Shown here in pieces: positions 26,958 through 35,349 of a stretch of 64,000 bases of DNA. The stretch lies in assembly GCA_963752695.1 (NCBI GenBank), contig CAVVZB010000003.1, positions 124,001-188,000 on the forward strand. The letters are read 5' to 3'. Positions within the stretch are counted from its first letter, which is position 1. Every line of letters starts with the position of its first letter. Under the pieces are notes generated by a model that made no database searches, was not told where the DNA came from, and saw nothing but the letters and a program-made list of their open reading frames with translations. A program made the position numbers and the translations under genes. The DNA comes from Bog-113 sp963752695. Lineage in GTDB: Bacteria > Acidobacteriota > Terriglobia > Bryobacterales > Bryobacteraceae.

Positions 26958-29497
26958 GCCCATTTGATCAGGCTGGGAGCGGGCCGTGTCTGCGGATCCT
27001 CAAAATGATTGGGGCTAACCCGCAGCGCATATCCGAGCCGACCGGTCTGGCGCGGCGTCAAGTCTTTGGAATATTGCGTAACGCTGCCCTCGTGATCGAC
27101 GGGTTGCAGTAAGGCGATTTCTGAATGCTGGAGCGTGCCGTTAGCCCCAACCTGTCCCCAGACAACCTCGACGCGGACGTCGTCGGGATTCAACCCGGCC
27201 AGATCGATCTTCGCCCGCACCGGCAGCGTGGCGCCGCTCATCAGAGGCTCCGATTGTGGCAAGCCCGTGTCTACGAAGCGCACGTTGTTCCACACGCTAT
27301 GAATACGGCTGGACCAGGCGGCCCGTTCGCGCGCGTTCTCGAATCTGTTGTTTTTCAGCCCCACAAAGGCGGCGTGCGCGGGCGAGTACAGGCGCTGATC
27401 GTATTCATGCACCATGCGTCGCGCGTCGAAACGCGGTGAGAGCGCGAGAATCGATTGCTTCGAACGGCGAATCCACTCCGAAGGTCCACCTTGCCGCCGC
27501 TCATAGAACATCGGCACGATCTCGTTCTCCAGAAGGTAGTAGATCATGCTTGCATGCATGCCGTCCTGATCTTCCGAATACGGTTCCCGGTCGCCGATTG
27601 CCCAGCCGCCGGAGATCTCATAGACCTCGTCATACCAGCCGTCCAGGATACTCAAGTTCAGCACGCCGTTCATAGCCGCTTTCATGCCGCTGGTGCCGCA
27701 GGCTTCTTCCCCGCGACGCGGAGTGTTGAGCCAGACATCGACGCCCTGGATCATTTCACGCGCCACTTTCATGTCGTAGTCTTCCAGGAAAACGACGTGC
27801 TTCCAAAGATCGGGATCGCGTGAATACTGCGCGATCTCGCGGATGAAAGCTTTTCCGGGCGCATCTTTGGGATGGGCCTTGCCGGCGATCACGATCTGCA
27901 CCGGGCGCTCGCTATTCAATAGGATCTTCTTCAGGCGGGCGATGTCGCGGAATAGCAACGTGGCGCGTTTATAGGTTGCGAATCGCCGTGCGAAGCCAAT
28001 GGTCAACGCGTTCGGATCGAGGACCTCGGAGGCGTACTTGATCTCCATGGCCGCGGCCTTGCGGCGCGATGCCGAAGCTACTTGACGATCGCGGACAAAC
28101 GCGATCAGACGGCGCTTTCTGCGTCGATGCGCCTCGCTGAGTTCCTCATCGGGGATGTCGAGAATCTGCCGCCAGAACGACTGATCTTCGGTCCAATCGC
28201 GCCAGCCAGGAGGCAGGTGCTGATCGAACAGGTCCGCCAGATCTCCATTGAGCCAGCTCGGCAGATGCACGCCATTGGTCACGGAAGTAATCGGGATCTC
28301 CGCGGTCGGCAATTCCGGCCACAGATTTTGCCACATCGATTGCGAAACCTCGCCATGCAATCGGCTCACGCCGTTGCGATACGAAGAACAGTTCAGCGCC
28401 AGAATGGCCATCGAGAGCCGTTCCGAACGGTCATCGGGATTCTTGCGGCCCAGCGCCATTAGCTGATCGAAAGAGATGCCGGAATCGGCGCAGTAGCGTT
28501 CGAAGTAGTGGTACACCAGACCGGCATCGAACAAGTCGATGCCCGCGGGCACAGGAGTATGGGTGGTGAAGACGTTGTTTGATCGAGCCGCTTCGAGAGC
28601 CTCCGCGAAGGTGAGGTTATGCTGCTGCATCAACACCCGCACGCGTTCCAGCGCGAGGAAGGCGGAGTGACCCTCGTTCATGTGGTAAACGCTGGGCTCG
28701 AGCCCGAGCGCGGCTAACGCGCGTAGACCGCCAATACCTAGGACAATCTCCTGGCGGATGCGCATATCGTTATCGCCGCCGTAGAGCAGATCGGTGATGC
28801 CGCGATCTTCCGCGCGCGCGTTTTCGGAAACGTTGGTGTCCAGCAAGACCAGGCGGACTCTGCCCACGTTCATCAGCCAGATTTTGATTTCGACCGGGCC
28901 CTCCGGCAATTCCACCTGGACGCGGATCTCCCGGTCATTCCGATCAAGAGCGGGCTGGATCGGCAGCGTATAGAAATCGCTGGCCGGATTGCGCTCCTGC
29001 TGCCACCCATCGGCATTTAAGAACTGGCGAAAGTAGCCATGCTGATAGAGCAGGGCGACGCCAACCAGCGGAATATCCAGATCGCTGGACGACTTCAGAT
29101 GATCGCCGGAGAGTACGCCAAGACCGCCAGAGTAGATCGGAATGCTCTCGGTAAGGCCATACTCCGCCGAGAAATAAGCAATCAGCTTGCCTGGTTCGTT
29201 ACTCGATGGGCGCGCCATGTGAGCGTCGTAGCGCTGGCAGGCGAGCTGATATTGATTGATGTATCGGGGGTCCGAAGCCGCGCGTTCGAGAGTGGCCTGC
29301 GAAACGCGCCCCAGCATGATGACGGGGTTGTAACCAGCTTCTTTCCAAACAACCGGGTCCAGGCGGCGGAACAATCCGCGGATAGCCGGCTCCCAACTCC
29401 AAACAATGTTATAGGCAAGTTCCGGCATCCGCGCCAATGCGGGAGGAACGGCTGGACGGACAAGAAACTCGCGAAGCGGTTGTATTTCAAAACCCAT
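26954..29497 (-). CDS. glgP: Alpha-glucan (glycogen/maltodextrin) phosphorylase, GT35, with DUF3417 N-terminus
   Basis: Cleaves alpha-1,4-glucans with phosphate to glucose 1-phosphate using pyridoxal phosphate. The N-terminal 110 residues (PELAYNIVWSWEPAIRGLFRRLDP) form the DUF3417 region of the short, non-allosteric archaeal/Thermotoga-type phosphorylases. Further on come YFSAEYGLTESIPIYSGGLGVLSGDHLK, HMNEGHSAFLALERV, RFATYKRATLL and the PLP site EACGTSGMKAAMNG with Lys606. Length (847) fits the type. It is a lone minus-strand gene facing the BON gene; no other glycogen gene is nearby. Confidence 0.93.
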   Translation of the reverse strand: MGFEIQPLREFLVRPAVPPALARMPELAYNIVWSWEPAIRGLFRRLDPVVWKEAGYNPVIMLGRVSQATLERAASDPRYINQYQLACQRYDAHMARPSSNEPGKLIAYFSAEYGLTESIPIYSGGLGVLSGDHLKSSSDLDIPLVGVALLYQHGYFRQFLNADGWQQERNPASDFYTLPIQPALDRNDREIRVQVELPEGPVEIKIWLMNVGRVRLVLLDTNVSENARAEDRGITDLLYGGDNDMRIRQEIVLGIGGLRALAALGLEPSVYHMNEGHSAFLALERVRVLMQQHNLTFAEALEAARSNNVFTTHTPVPAGIDLFDAGLVYHYFERYCADSGISFDQLMALGRKNPDDRSERLSMAILALNCSSYRNGVSRLHGEVSQSMWQNLWPELPTAEIPITSVTNGVHLPSWLNGDLADLFDQHLPPGWRDWTEDQSFWRQILDIPDEELSEAHRRRKRRLIAFVRDRQVASASRRKAAAMEIKYASEVLDPNALTIGFARRFATYKRATLLFRDIARLKKILLNSERPVQIVIAGKAHPKDAPGKAFIREIAQYSRDPDLWKHVVFLEDYDMKVAREMIQGVDVWLNTPRRGEEACGTSGMKAAMNGVLNLSILDGWYDEVYEISGGWAIGDREPYSEDQDGMHASMIYYLLENEIVPMFYERRQGGPSEWIRRSKQSILALSPRFDARRMVHEYDQRLYSPAHAAFVGLKNNRFENARERAAWSSRIHSVWNNVRFVDTGLPQSEPLMSGATLPVRAKIDLAGLNPDDVRVEVVWGQVGANGTLQHSEIALLQPVDHEGSVTQYSKDLTPRQTGRLGYALRVSPNHFEDPQTRPAPSLIKWA

Positions 29498-29511
29498 GAT
29501 CTAAGCCCTCT

Positions 29512-29517
29512 ATTATA
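29512..29517 (-). promoter_or_regulatory. TATAAT -10-like box 14 bases before the glucan phosphorylase ATG
   Basis: A perfect TATAAT on the minus strand ends 14 bases before the ATG. No convincing -35 was found. If used, the transcript would start within or just after the GAGGG ribosome binding site, giving a very short leader. Confidence 0.35.
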
Positions 29518-29571
29518 GGCGGTTACAAACATTGTCGCCAGACTGCGGACGCTCGTGCTATTACTACGGCA

Positions 29572-32500
29572 GTGATCCGCGCACTCGTCGATTTCGCACT
29601 GAACAACCGCTTCCTCATCGTTCTTGTTACCGTTCTGCTGCTCATCTGGGGCGCTATCTCATTCCATAATCTGCCGGTGGAAGCATATCCCGACGTGGCA
29701 AATAATTACGTCCAAGTCATTACGCAATGGCCGGGGCGCGCAGCCGAGGAGGTGGAACAACAAGTCACCATCCCACTGGAAATTGCAATGAACGGCATTC
29801 CACATCTGGATCATTTGCGGTCAGTATCCATCTTCGGCCTTTCGAGCTTGAGCCTGATTTTCGATGATCAGTCGGCCAACGATTGGAACCGGCAAAAAGT
29901 ACTCGAGCGGCTCACCCAAGTGAACCTGCCGACGGGATTGCAGCCGCAAATTGGTTCCGATTACAGCCCTGTCGGCCAGATCTACTGGTATACCCTGCAT
30001 AGCACCAACCCATCGATGGACGTGATGGCGCTAAAGTCCCTCGAGGATTGGACGCTGGAAAAGGAGTTTAAGTCCGTTCCCAACGTGGTGGATGTCAGTA
30101 GCTTTGGAGGCAGCACGCGGGAGTATCAGGTGCTGGTCGATCCGGACAAGCTGATCGCGTACGGCTTAACCATCGCGCAGGTGGAGCAGCAGCTCACTAA
30201 TAACAACGTGAACGCGGGCGGCAGCTTCATCGAGTCCGGCATGCAGCAGATCAACGTCCGCGCGCTCGGGCTGGTGAGCGACGTTGCCGATATTGGCGAG
30301 ACGGTGATCAAGACGCAGAATGGCACGCCGATCCGGGTACGCGATATCGCGACGGTGGTGCAAGGGCCAAAGATCAGGCTCGGTAAGATCGGCAAGGCAA
30401 TTCATCGCGCGGATGGCAAGGTAGTGGACAACAACGACGTTGTCGAGGGCATCGTGCTGCTGCGGAAGGGCGCGGATTCGGATTCGACGCTGGCTGGCAT
30501 CCATAACAAGGTGCAGGAGCTCAATGACCATGTGCTTCCCAAGGGCGTGAAGATTGTCCCGCATCTTGATCGAAGCAACTTGCTGGCCTACACCACCCAC
30601 ACGGTGATGCACAACCTGACCGAGGGCATCATTCTTGTGGCGGTCATTCTGTTCCTGTTCTTGGGCAATGCGCGGGGCGCTTTCATTGTGGCCTTAACCA
30701 TTCCCTTCTCCCTGCTGTTTGCTTCCATTTGTCTGGACTTGAACAAGATTCCGGCCAACCTCTTATCGCTCGGGGCGCTTGATTTTGGCATGGTAGTGGA
30801 AGGCGCGGTGGTGATGGTGGAGAACATCATCCGCTACCTTGGCCGTGAGCGCGAGGATGGCAGGCCGGTGATCGCCACCATTCAGGAAGCGGCGCATGAA
30901 GTGCAACGTCCGGTGTTCTATTCGATCGGCATCATCATCACGGCATACGTCCCGATCTTCACACTCCAACGTGTGGAAGGCAGGCTCTTCAAGCCGATGG
31001 CGTGGACAGTGTCTTTCGCGCTGCTCGGCGCGTTGATCTTCGCGATGCTGGTGGCGCCGGTACTCTGCAGCTTCATGTTTGGCAAGCACGTGCGGGAGTG
31101 GGACAACCCCGTAATGAAAGCGCTGACGCGCGGCTATGAAGCGCTGCTGCGGCTGGCGATCCAATTCCGTTGGATCACGGTGTGCGTGGCGGCATCTGCG
31201 TTTGCCGCGTCGGTCTGGCTGATGGCGAGCGGCGTAATCGGGAGCGAGTTTCTGCCGCACTTGGATGAAGGCGCGATCTGGGCCCGGGCGACGCTTGCGC
31301 CGAGCACCGGTCCGAGTTCCGGGATCGATGTGATGGACCGGTCGCGGCTGATCATGGCCTCTTTCCCAGAGGTCACTCAAGTGATCTCTCAGGTAGGCCG
31401 GCCGGACGATGGCACCGACACCGCCGGCTTCTTCAATACCGAGTACTTCATCGACCTGAAACCCAAGAATGAATGGCGCCCGATTTTCGCCGAGAACAAA
31501 GAAGAGCTGATCGGCGCGATGAATCGGGAACTGAGTAAGATCCCCGGCGCGAACTGGAACTTTTCGCAGCCGATCGCCGACAACATGGAAGAAGCAGTTA
31601 GCGGCGTGAAGGGCCAGCTGGCGATCAAGATCTACGGAGACGATCTGCGAACCCTGGAAGCCAAGGGCGACGAAATCGTGGGAGTCATGCGAACGATCAA
31701 AGGCGTTGCCGATCTCGGCCTTTTCCGCGTGATCGGGCAGCCGAACCTGGAGTTCCATATCAATCGCGCGCGTGCCGCCCGTTACGGACTGAACGTAGCG
31801 GACGTACAGGACGCGATCGAGACCGCGGTGGGCGGTAAAGCCGTGGGGCAGGTGCTCCAAGGCGAGCAGCGCTACGACCTGGTGGTGCGCTACCAAGCCG
31901 CGTATCGAGACACGAAAGAAGCCGTTGCGAACATTCGGGTAGTCGCGCCTTCGGGCGAGCGGGTGGCCCTCTCGCAGCTTTGCGATGTCCAAGTGCTTGA
32001 TGGCGCTTCCGAGATCTACCGGGAAGCCGGGTCGCGTTATGTCGCAATCAAGTACAGCGTGCAAGGGCGAGATCTGGGAAGCACGGTCGAGGAAGCGATC
32101 AAGAAGGTGAGTACTCAGGTGAAGCTTCCTTCCGGTTATAAGATCAACTGGGCTGGCGAGTATGAAAGCGCCAAGCGTTCGCAGCAACGCCTGGCCATCG
32201 TAGTGCCGATCACGCTGCTTGTCATCTGCGTGCTCCTTTACACCATGTTCAATTCCCTCAAATGGGTGTTGTTGATCATCGGGAACGTGGCCATGGCGCC
32301 GATCGGCGGGTTGCTTGCACTCCTGCTCACCGGGACGCATGTCAGCGTTTCGTCGGGCGTCGGATTTCTCGCGCTATTCGGGGTATCGGTACAGACTGGC
32401 GTGATCATGCTGGAATACATCAACCAGCTGCGGGCACGCGGCGAATCGATCTTGAATGCTGCCGTGCACGGATCGGTTCGACGACTGCGCCCCATCATGA

Positions 32501-32712
32501 TGACGATGCTGGTTGCCAGTTTCGGACTGCTTCCGGCGGCACTCTCGCGCGGTATCGGCAGCGATTCTCAACGGCCCTTCGCGATCGTTATCGTCGGGGG
32601 TCTAATGGCCGCGCTGGTGCTCGGCGTGTTTCTGCTGCCAACGCTTTACGTATGGGTAGCTAGTGACAGGGACAAGCTACCCGAGACGGAAGGGCACCGG
32701 GACGATGTGTAA
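29572..32712 (+). CDS. RND-family efflux transporter, CzcA/CusA (heavy-metal) type
   Basis: An inner-membrane proton antiporter of the HME/RND class, 1,046 residues, twelve predicted spans and two large periplasmic loops. Family features are NLPVEAYPDVANNYVQVITQWPGRAAEEVEQQVTIPLE at the start of loop 1, TDTAGFFNTEYFIDLKPKNEW in loop 2 and GVSVQTGVIMLEYINQLR. The proton-relay helix reads D404-FGMVV-E410-GAVVMV-E417-N; the middle acid is Glu where CzcA has Asp. The start is GTG with only a weak SD. No adaptor (CzcB) or outer-membrane (CzcC) gene accompanies it. Substrate not predictable. Confidence 0.9.
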   Translation: MIRALVDFALNNRFLIVLVTVLLLIWGAISFHNLPVEAYPDVANNYVQVITQWPGRAAEEVEQQVTIPLEIAMNGIPHLDHLRSVSIFGLSSLSLIFDDQSANDWNRQKVLERLTQVNLPTGLQPQIGSDYSPVGQIYWYTLHSTNPSMDVMALKSLEDWTLEKEFKSVPNVVDVSSFGGSTREYQVLVDPDKLIAYGLTIAQVEQQLTNNNVNAGGSFIESGMQQINVRALGLVSDVADIGETVIKTQNGTPIRVRDIATVVQGPKIRLGKIGKAIHRADGKVVDNNDVVEGIVLLRKGADSDSTLAGIHNKVQELNDHVLPKGVKIVPHLDRSNLLAYTTHTVMHNLTEGIILVAVILFLFLGNARGAFIVALTIPFSLLFASICLDLNKIPANLLSLGALDFGMVVEGAVVMVENIIRYLGREREDGRPVIATIQEAAHEVQRPVFYSIGIIITAYVPIFTLQRVEGRLFKPMAWTVSFALLGALIFAMLVAPVLCSFMFGKHVREWDNPVMKALTRGYEALLRLAIQFRWITVCVAASAFAASVWLMASGVIGSEFLPHLDEGAIWARATLAPSTGPSSGIDVMDRSRLIMASFPEVTQVISQVGRPDDGTDTAGFFNTEYFIDLKPKNEWRPIFAENKEELIGAMNRELSKIPGANWNFSQPIADNMEEAVSGVKGQLAIKIYGDDLRTLEAKGDEIVGVMRTIKGVADLGLFRVIGQPNLEFHINRARAARYGLNVADVQDAIETAVGGKAVGQVLQGEQRYDLVVRYQAAYRDTKEAVANIRVVAPSGERVALSQLCDVQVLDGASEIYREAGSRYVAIKYSVQGRDLGSTVEEAIKKVSTQVKLPSGYKINWAGEYESAKRSQQRLAIVVPITLLVICVLLYTMFNSLKWVLLIIGNVAMAPIGGLLALLLTGTHVSVSSGVGFLALFGVSVQTGVIMLEYINQLRARGESILNAAVHGSVRRLRPIMMTMLVASFGLLPAALSRGIGSDSQRPFAIVIVGGLMAALVLGVFLLPTLYVWVASDRDKLPETEGHRDDV

Positions 32713-32724
32713 CGGAGACGGCCT

Positions 32725-32955
32725 TTAGTCGACGTTGACAGTGGAGCCCCGCAGGTTCGGCTCGCGAGACAGGCGATCGATACCCAGATCGAGCAGGCTG
32801 CGAATGCCCTTAAGGAAATCGACGCCGGCGTTACGGAAGTGTTCCGCCGTGACGTTCGCCCGCATTTCGCGTGCTTTGTGAGTGAAGCGCGGACCGGCTC
32901 CGTCGCAGAAGCAATCGCTCTTGGCGCCGGCTTGGGTTTGCTCGTTTTCGTTCAT
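32725..32955 (-). CDS. Small Cys-containing protein downstream of the ArsA ATPase
   Basis: A 76-residue protein of unknown family, directly behind the ArsA gene (gap of four bases), with a strong SD (AAGGAG) lying inside the end of that gene. It starts with a polar segment holding CFCDGAGP (Cys15 and Cys17). An amphipathic helix (about residues 38-64, EHFRNAGVDFLKGIRSLLDLGIDRL) follows, and a short polar tail ends it. No signal peptide or strong membrane span. Cotranscription with ArsA suggests a partner or client; function unknown. Confidence 0.7.
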   Translation of the reverse strand: MNENEQTQAGAKSDCFCDGAGPRFTHKAREMRANVTAEHFRNAGVDFLKGIRSLLDLGIDRLSREPNLRGSTVNVD

Positions 32956-32959
32956 GTTT

Positions 32960-34144
32960 TTACTCCTTCAGTTCGACGACCAGTTGCCGCTTTTCGAGAC
33001 GCGCGCGGGCCGGCGTGAGATTGACCATGGAACTAGGCAAGCCCACGTGACGCCGCAGAGTACCGATTTCGACGACCAGTTCATCGCCTTTCTTAAATAG
33101 TCCCACGTCGCCCTTGGCTGCGAACGGCAAATTCAGGACGATTTCATAGCGCCCATCAACCTTACGGAACTCGTAAGGGGCCGCGGTGCGAGTAACCGCG
33201 ACCGGATCATGGCCGCCGGTGAACAGCGAGGCAGCGAGTTCTTCCAGGCGTTTTTGGCCGAGAACTTCGCGATGGAACAAGGGAACGCGGTACACGGGCA
33301 CAGGCGCAAAGTATGCGTCGACCTCGCTTAGCAGCTTCTGCTGAGAAGCCCGCCACTCGCCGAAGAAAACATCTGTGACCGTATCCGGAAGAACGCGGTT
33401 TACGATCACCGCGTCGACCGTGAGGCCGTGCAGAGAGAAGTACACGAAAGCCCTCTGAGTTTCCCGAACCACCATGGTCTCGGCGTTGGTGACCAAGCGA
33501 ACGCTGGTGATCTGGGGATCTTCTAGAACTTCGCTGACGCCCTCTAACTTCCCGAACAGTTCCTGCACGTTGGAGAAATAGCTATCCTTGGGGAGATCGA
33601 CTGGAGTGATGTGTTTGGCGAAGGGCCGAACGGCTTTCATGATGCCGCGCTGCATGGGAAAGACATGCTTCATGTACCACTCGAGCGTGGCGGGCATACT
33701 GATGAAGCGCATGGACTCGGCCGTGGGCGCGCAATCGAGAATCATCACGTCGTAACGCTGTTCGCGCCGGTACTGGTTGACGTACATCATGGCGCTCAGC
33801 TCTTCCATCCCAGGGAGAATGGCGAGTTCTTCTGCCTCGACGTCCTTGATGCCAGTGGTGCGCAGAACCGAGACGGTGTAGGACGAAATCTCTTTCCAGT
33901 GCCGCCGAATTTCATGCTGGATGTTGACTTCCTGTATGGAGAGAAGCGGGGTGATCTCGTACGGGTCGCTGGTATCGCGGTGAAAGAGAGAGGTTTCGAG
34001 ATGAAACGAGTCGGCAAGGCTATGCGCGGGGTCGACGCTCATCACCAGCGTGCGCAAACCGCGTTTCGCGAGTTCCAAGCCGGTGGCTGCGGCAACGCTT
34101 GTCTTACCCACACCACCTTTGCCGCTGAAGAGAAGGATGCGCAT
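32960..34144 (-). CDS. ArsA/GET3-family ATPase with C-terminal HSP20-like domain
   Basis: A deviant-Walker P-loop ATPase. The loop is FSGKGGVGKTSVAAATGLEL at residues 6-25. Switch I is VMSVDPAHSLADSF and switch II is VMILDCAPTAESMRFI. The last 80 residues (YEIVLNLPFAAKGDVGLFKKGDELVVEIG...) look like the ArsA_HSP20 domain, an alpha-crystallin-like fold found in bacterial and plastid ArsA proteins. No arsenical pump gene (arsB) or arsR is nearby, so arsenic export is not supported by context. A targeting or chaperone role like GET3 is equally possible. The operon continues with a 76-residue Cys-containing protein. Confidence 0.88.
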   Translation of the reverse strand: MRILLFSGKGGVGKTSVAAATGLELAKRGLRTLVMSVDPAHSLADSFHLETSLFHRDTSDPYEITPLLSIQEVNIQHEIRRHWKEISSYTVSVLRTTGIKDVEAEELAILPGMEELSAMMYVNQYRREQRYDVMILDCAPTAESMRFISMPATLEWYMKHVFPMQRGIMKAVRPFAKHITPVDLPKDSYFSNVQELFGKLEGVSEVLEDPQITSVRLVTNAETMVVRETQRAFVYFSLHGLTVDAVIVNRVLPDTVTDVFFGEWRASQQKLLSEVDAYFAPVPVYRVPLFHREVLGQKRLEELAASLFTGGHDPVAVTRTAAPYEFRKVDGRYEIVLNLPFAAKGDVGLFKKGDELVVEIGTLRRHVGLPSSMVNLTPARARLEKRQLVVELKE

Positions 34145-34207
34145 GTCCGCTATAAGAGTGGACGAAAGAGAGGATGCGCGAGTTCGAAAATTGTTTAGAG
34201 TGAACTG

Positions 34208-34440
34208 TTATTTCATCTCTTCGAGGTGCTTGAGACGAGCATCCATCACCACTTCGACACGAAGCAGTTTTTCGGTGAAGAGCCCAAGTCTTCCAGCAGT
34301 CTGAACACGCGGCCCTGCAGCTTTGCATGCTTCGATGTTCCCATTGCTTTCGGTTTTACAACTCCATCGATGTACTCGCAGTTGGGCTTGCCTGTAAAAG
34401 CGAGATAGTCTTCGACGGAGATATGGGACGAGGTCGCCAT
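34208..34440 (-). pseudogene. Remnant of a Uma2-family (DUF820) endonuclease gene
   Basis: An ATG at 34438-34440 opens a frame reading MATSSHISVEDYLAFTGKPN then CEYIDGVVKPKAMGTSKHAKLQGRVFRLLEDLG, the N-terminal third of a Uma2-type protein (usual length about 190). It stops at 34246 after 64 codons. Another frame then reads LFTEKLLRVEVVMDARLKHL and ends at 34208. It resembles the next strand of the fold, so a frameshift followed by loss of the catalytic core is likely. No ribosome binding site is visible. The start lies nine bases behind tsaC. Confidence 0.55.
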
Positions 34441-34449
34441 TACTTTAGT

Positions 34450-35349
34450 TTACTTGCTGCGGGCGCGAGCGAGGCGGTCGCGAACGCCGTCCCAATCGCA
34501 AGTGTCCGGGACGGGTTCGAGGCCAATCCAGTCGAGATGGCGCGTATCTAAGTCATGCAGCGTGGCATAGAGAATCGCAGCGTAGGCATGCGGGTCCGCC
34601 GGCATCGCCGCTCGGGAGAGAAAGACGCCTTGGCCGTGGTTCGGCGGAGTAGCGGTGACGAACAGAGGCGTGCGCGGCTGGTAATGGCGGGCGTGCTGGC
34701 CGGGCGACCGGTGCGTGACTTCAGTTGGAATCTGGAGAGGTCCGACAACCGCTTCGAGTTGCTCGCGCGAGATCATACCCGGACGCAGGAGTTCGACGGA
34801 GTCGGCCGTTACGGCGACGACGGTAGACTCGATGCCCACTTGGGTAGGCCCGTCATCGAGGATGATGGCGACGCGGTCGCCGAGAGACTTGCGCACGTGG
34901 GCGGCGCTGGTTGGCGAAAGTTCGGTGAAGCGGTTGGCGCTAGGCGCGGCTAGGGGAACTCCCGATTCGCGGATCAAAGCCAAAGCAACTTCATTGGCCG
35001 GGACACGCAACCCGACGGTATCGAGTCCGGCGGAAACGATAGCGGGGATGGCGTCAGTCTTGGACACAACCAGCGTGAGCGGGCCGGGCCAAAAGTGTTC
35101 GGCAAGCAATTGCGCCTGAGGCGTCCATTCGGCGGCGAAGGAGCGAGCTTGCTCGATAGACGCTACATGGACAATGAGTGGACTGCTTGCTGGCCGGCCC
35201 TTCGCTTCGTAGATCCCGGCGACAGCCGCGGGATCGAGGGCATTTGCGCCTAATCCATAAACGGTCTCGGTGGGAAATGCCACAAGCTTGCCCGCACGTA
35301 TGGCTTCGGCGGCGGCTTGGAGCTCAGTCGGGGAGATCATCCCTGCCAT
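34450..35349 (-). CDS. tsaC: L-threonylcarbamoyladenylate synthase (long Sua5 type)
   Basis: Makes threonylcarbamoyl-AMP from threonine, bicarbonate and ATP for the t6A37 modification of ANN-decoding tRNAs. The YrdC domain has AGKLVAFPTETVYGLGANA, AKGRPASSPLIVHV and VPLAAPSANRFTELSPTSAAHV. A C-terminal Sua5 domain (about residues 205-299) makes it the long form. The start is set at ATG 35347-35349 (MAGMISPTELQAAAEAIRAG), overlapping the prfB stop by 26 bases. A second ATG three codons on is equally possible. Confidence 0.9.
   Translation of the reverse strand: MAGMISPTELQAAAEAIRAGKLVAFPTETVYGLGANALDPAAVAGIYEAKGRPASSPLIVHVASIEQARSFAAEWTPQAQLLAEHFWPGPLTLVVSKTDAIPAIVSAGLDTVGLRVPANEVALALIRESGVPLAAPSANRFTELSPTSAAHVRKSLGDRVAIILDDGPTQVGIESTVVAVTADSVELLRPGMISREQLEAVVGPLQIPTEVTHRSPGQHARHYQPRTPLFVTATPPNHGQGVFLSRAAMPADPHAYAAILYATLHDLDTRHLDWIGLEPVPDTCDWDGVRDRLARARSK

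Noticed and set aside
30763..32340. Long minus-strand open frame of 525 codons
   Set aside because: It is the antisense of the RND pump gene, rich in Arg, His and Pro, with no domain, signal or ribosome binding site. The plus strand encodes a clear transporter.
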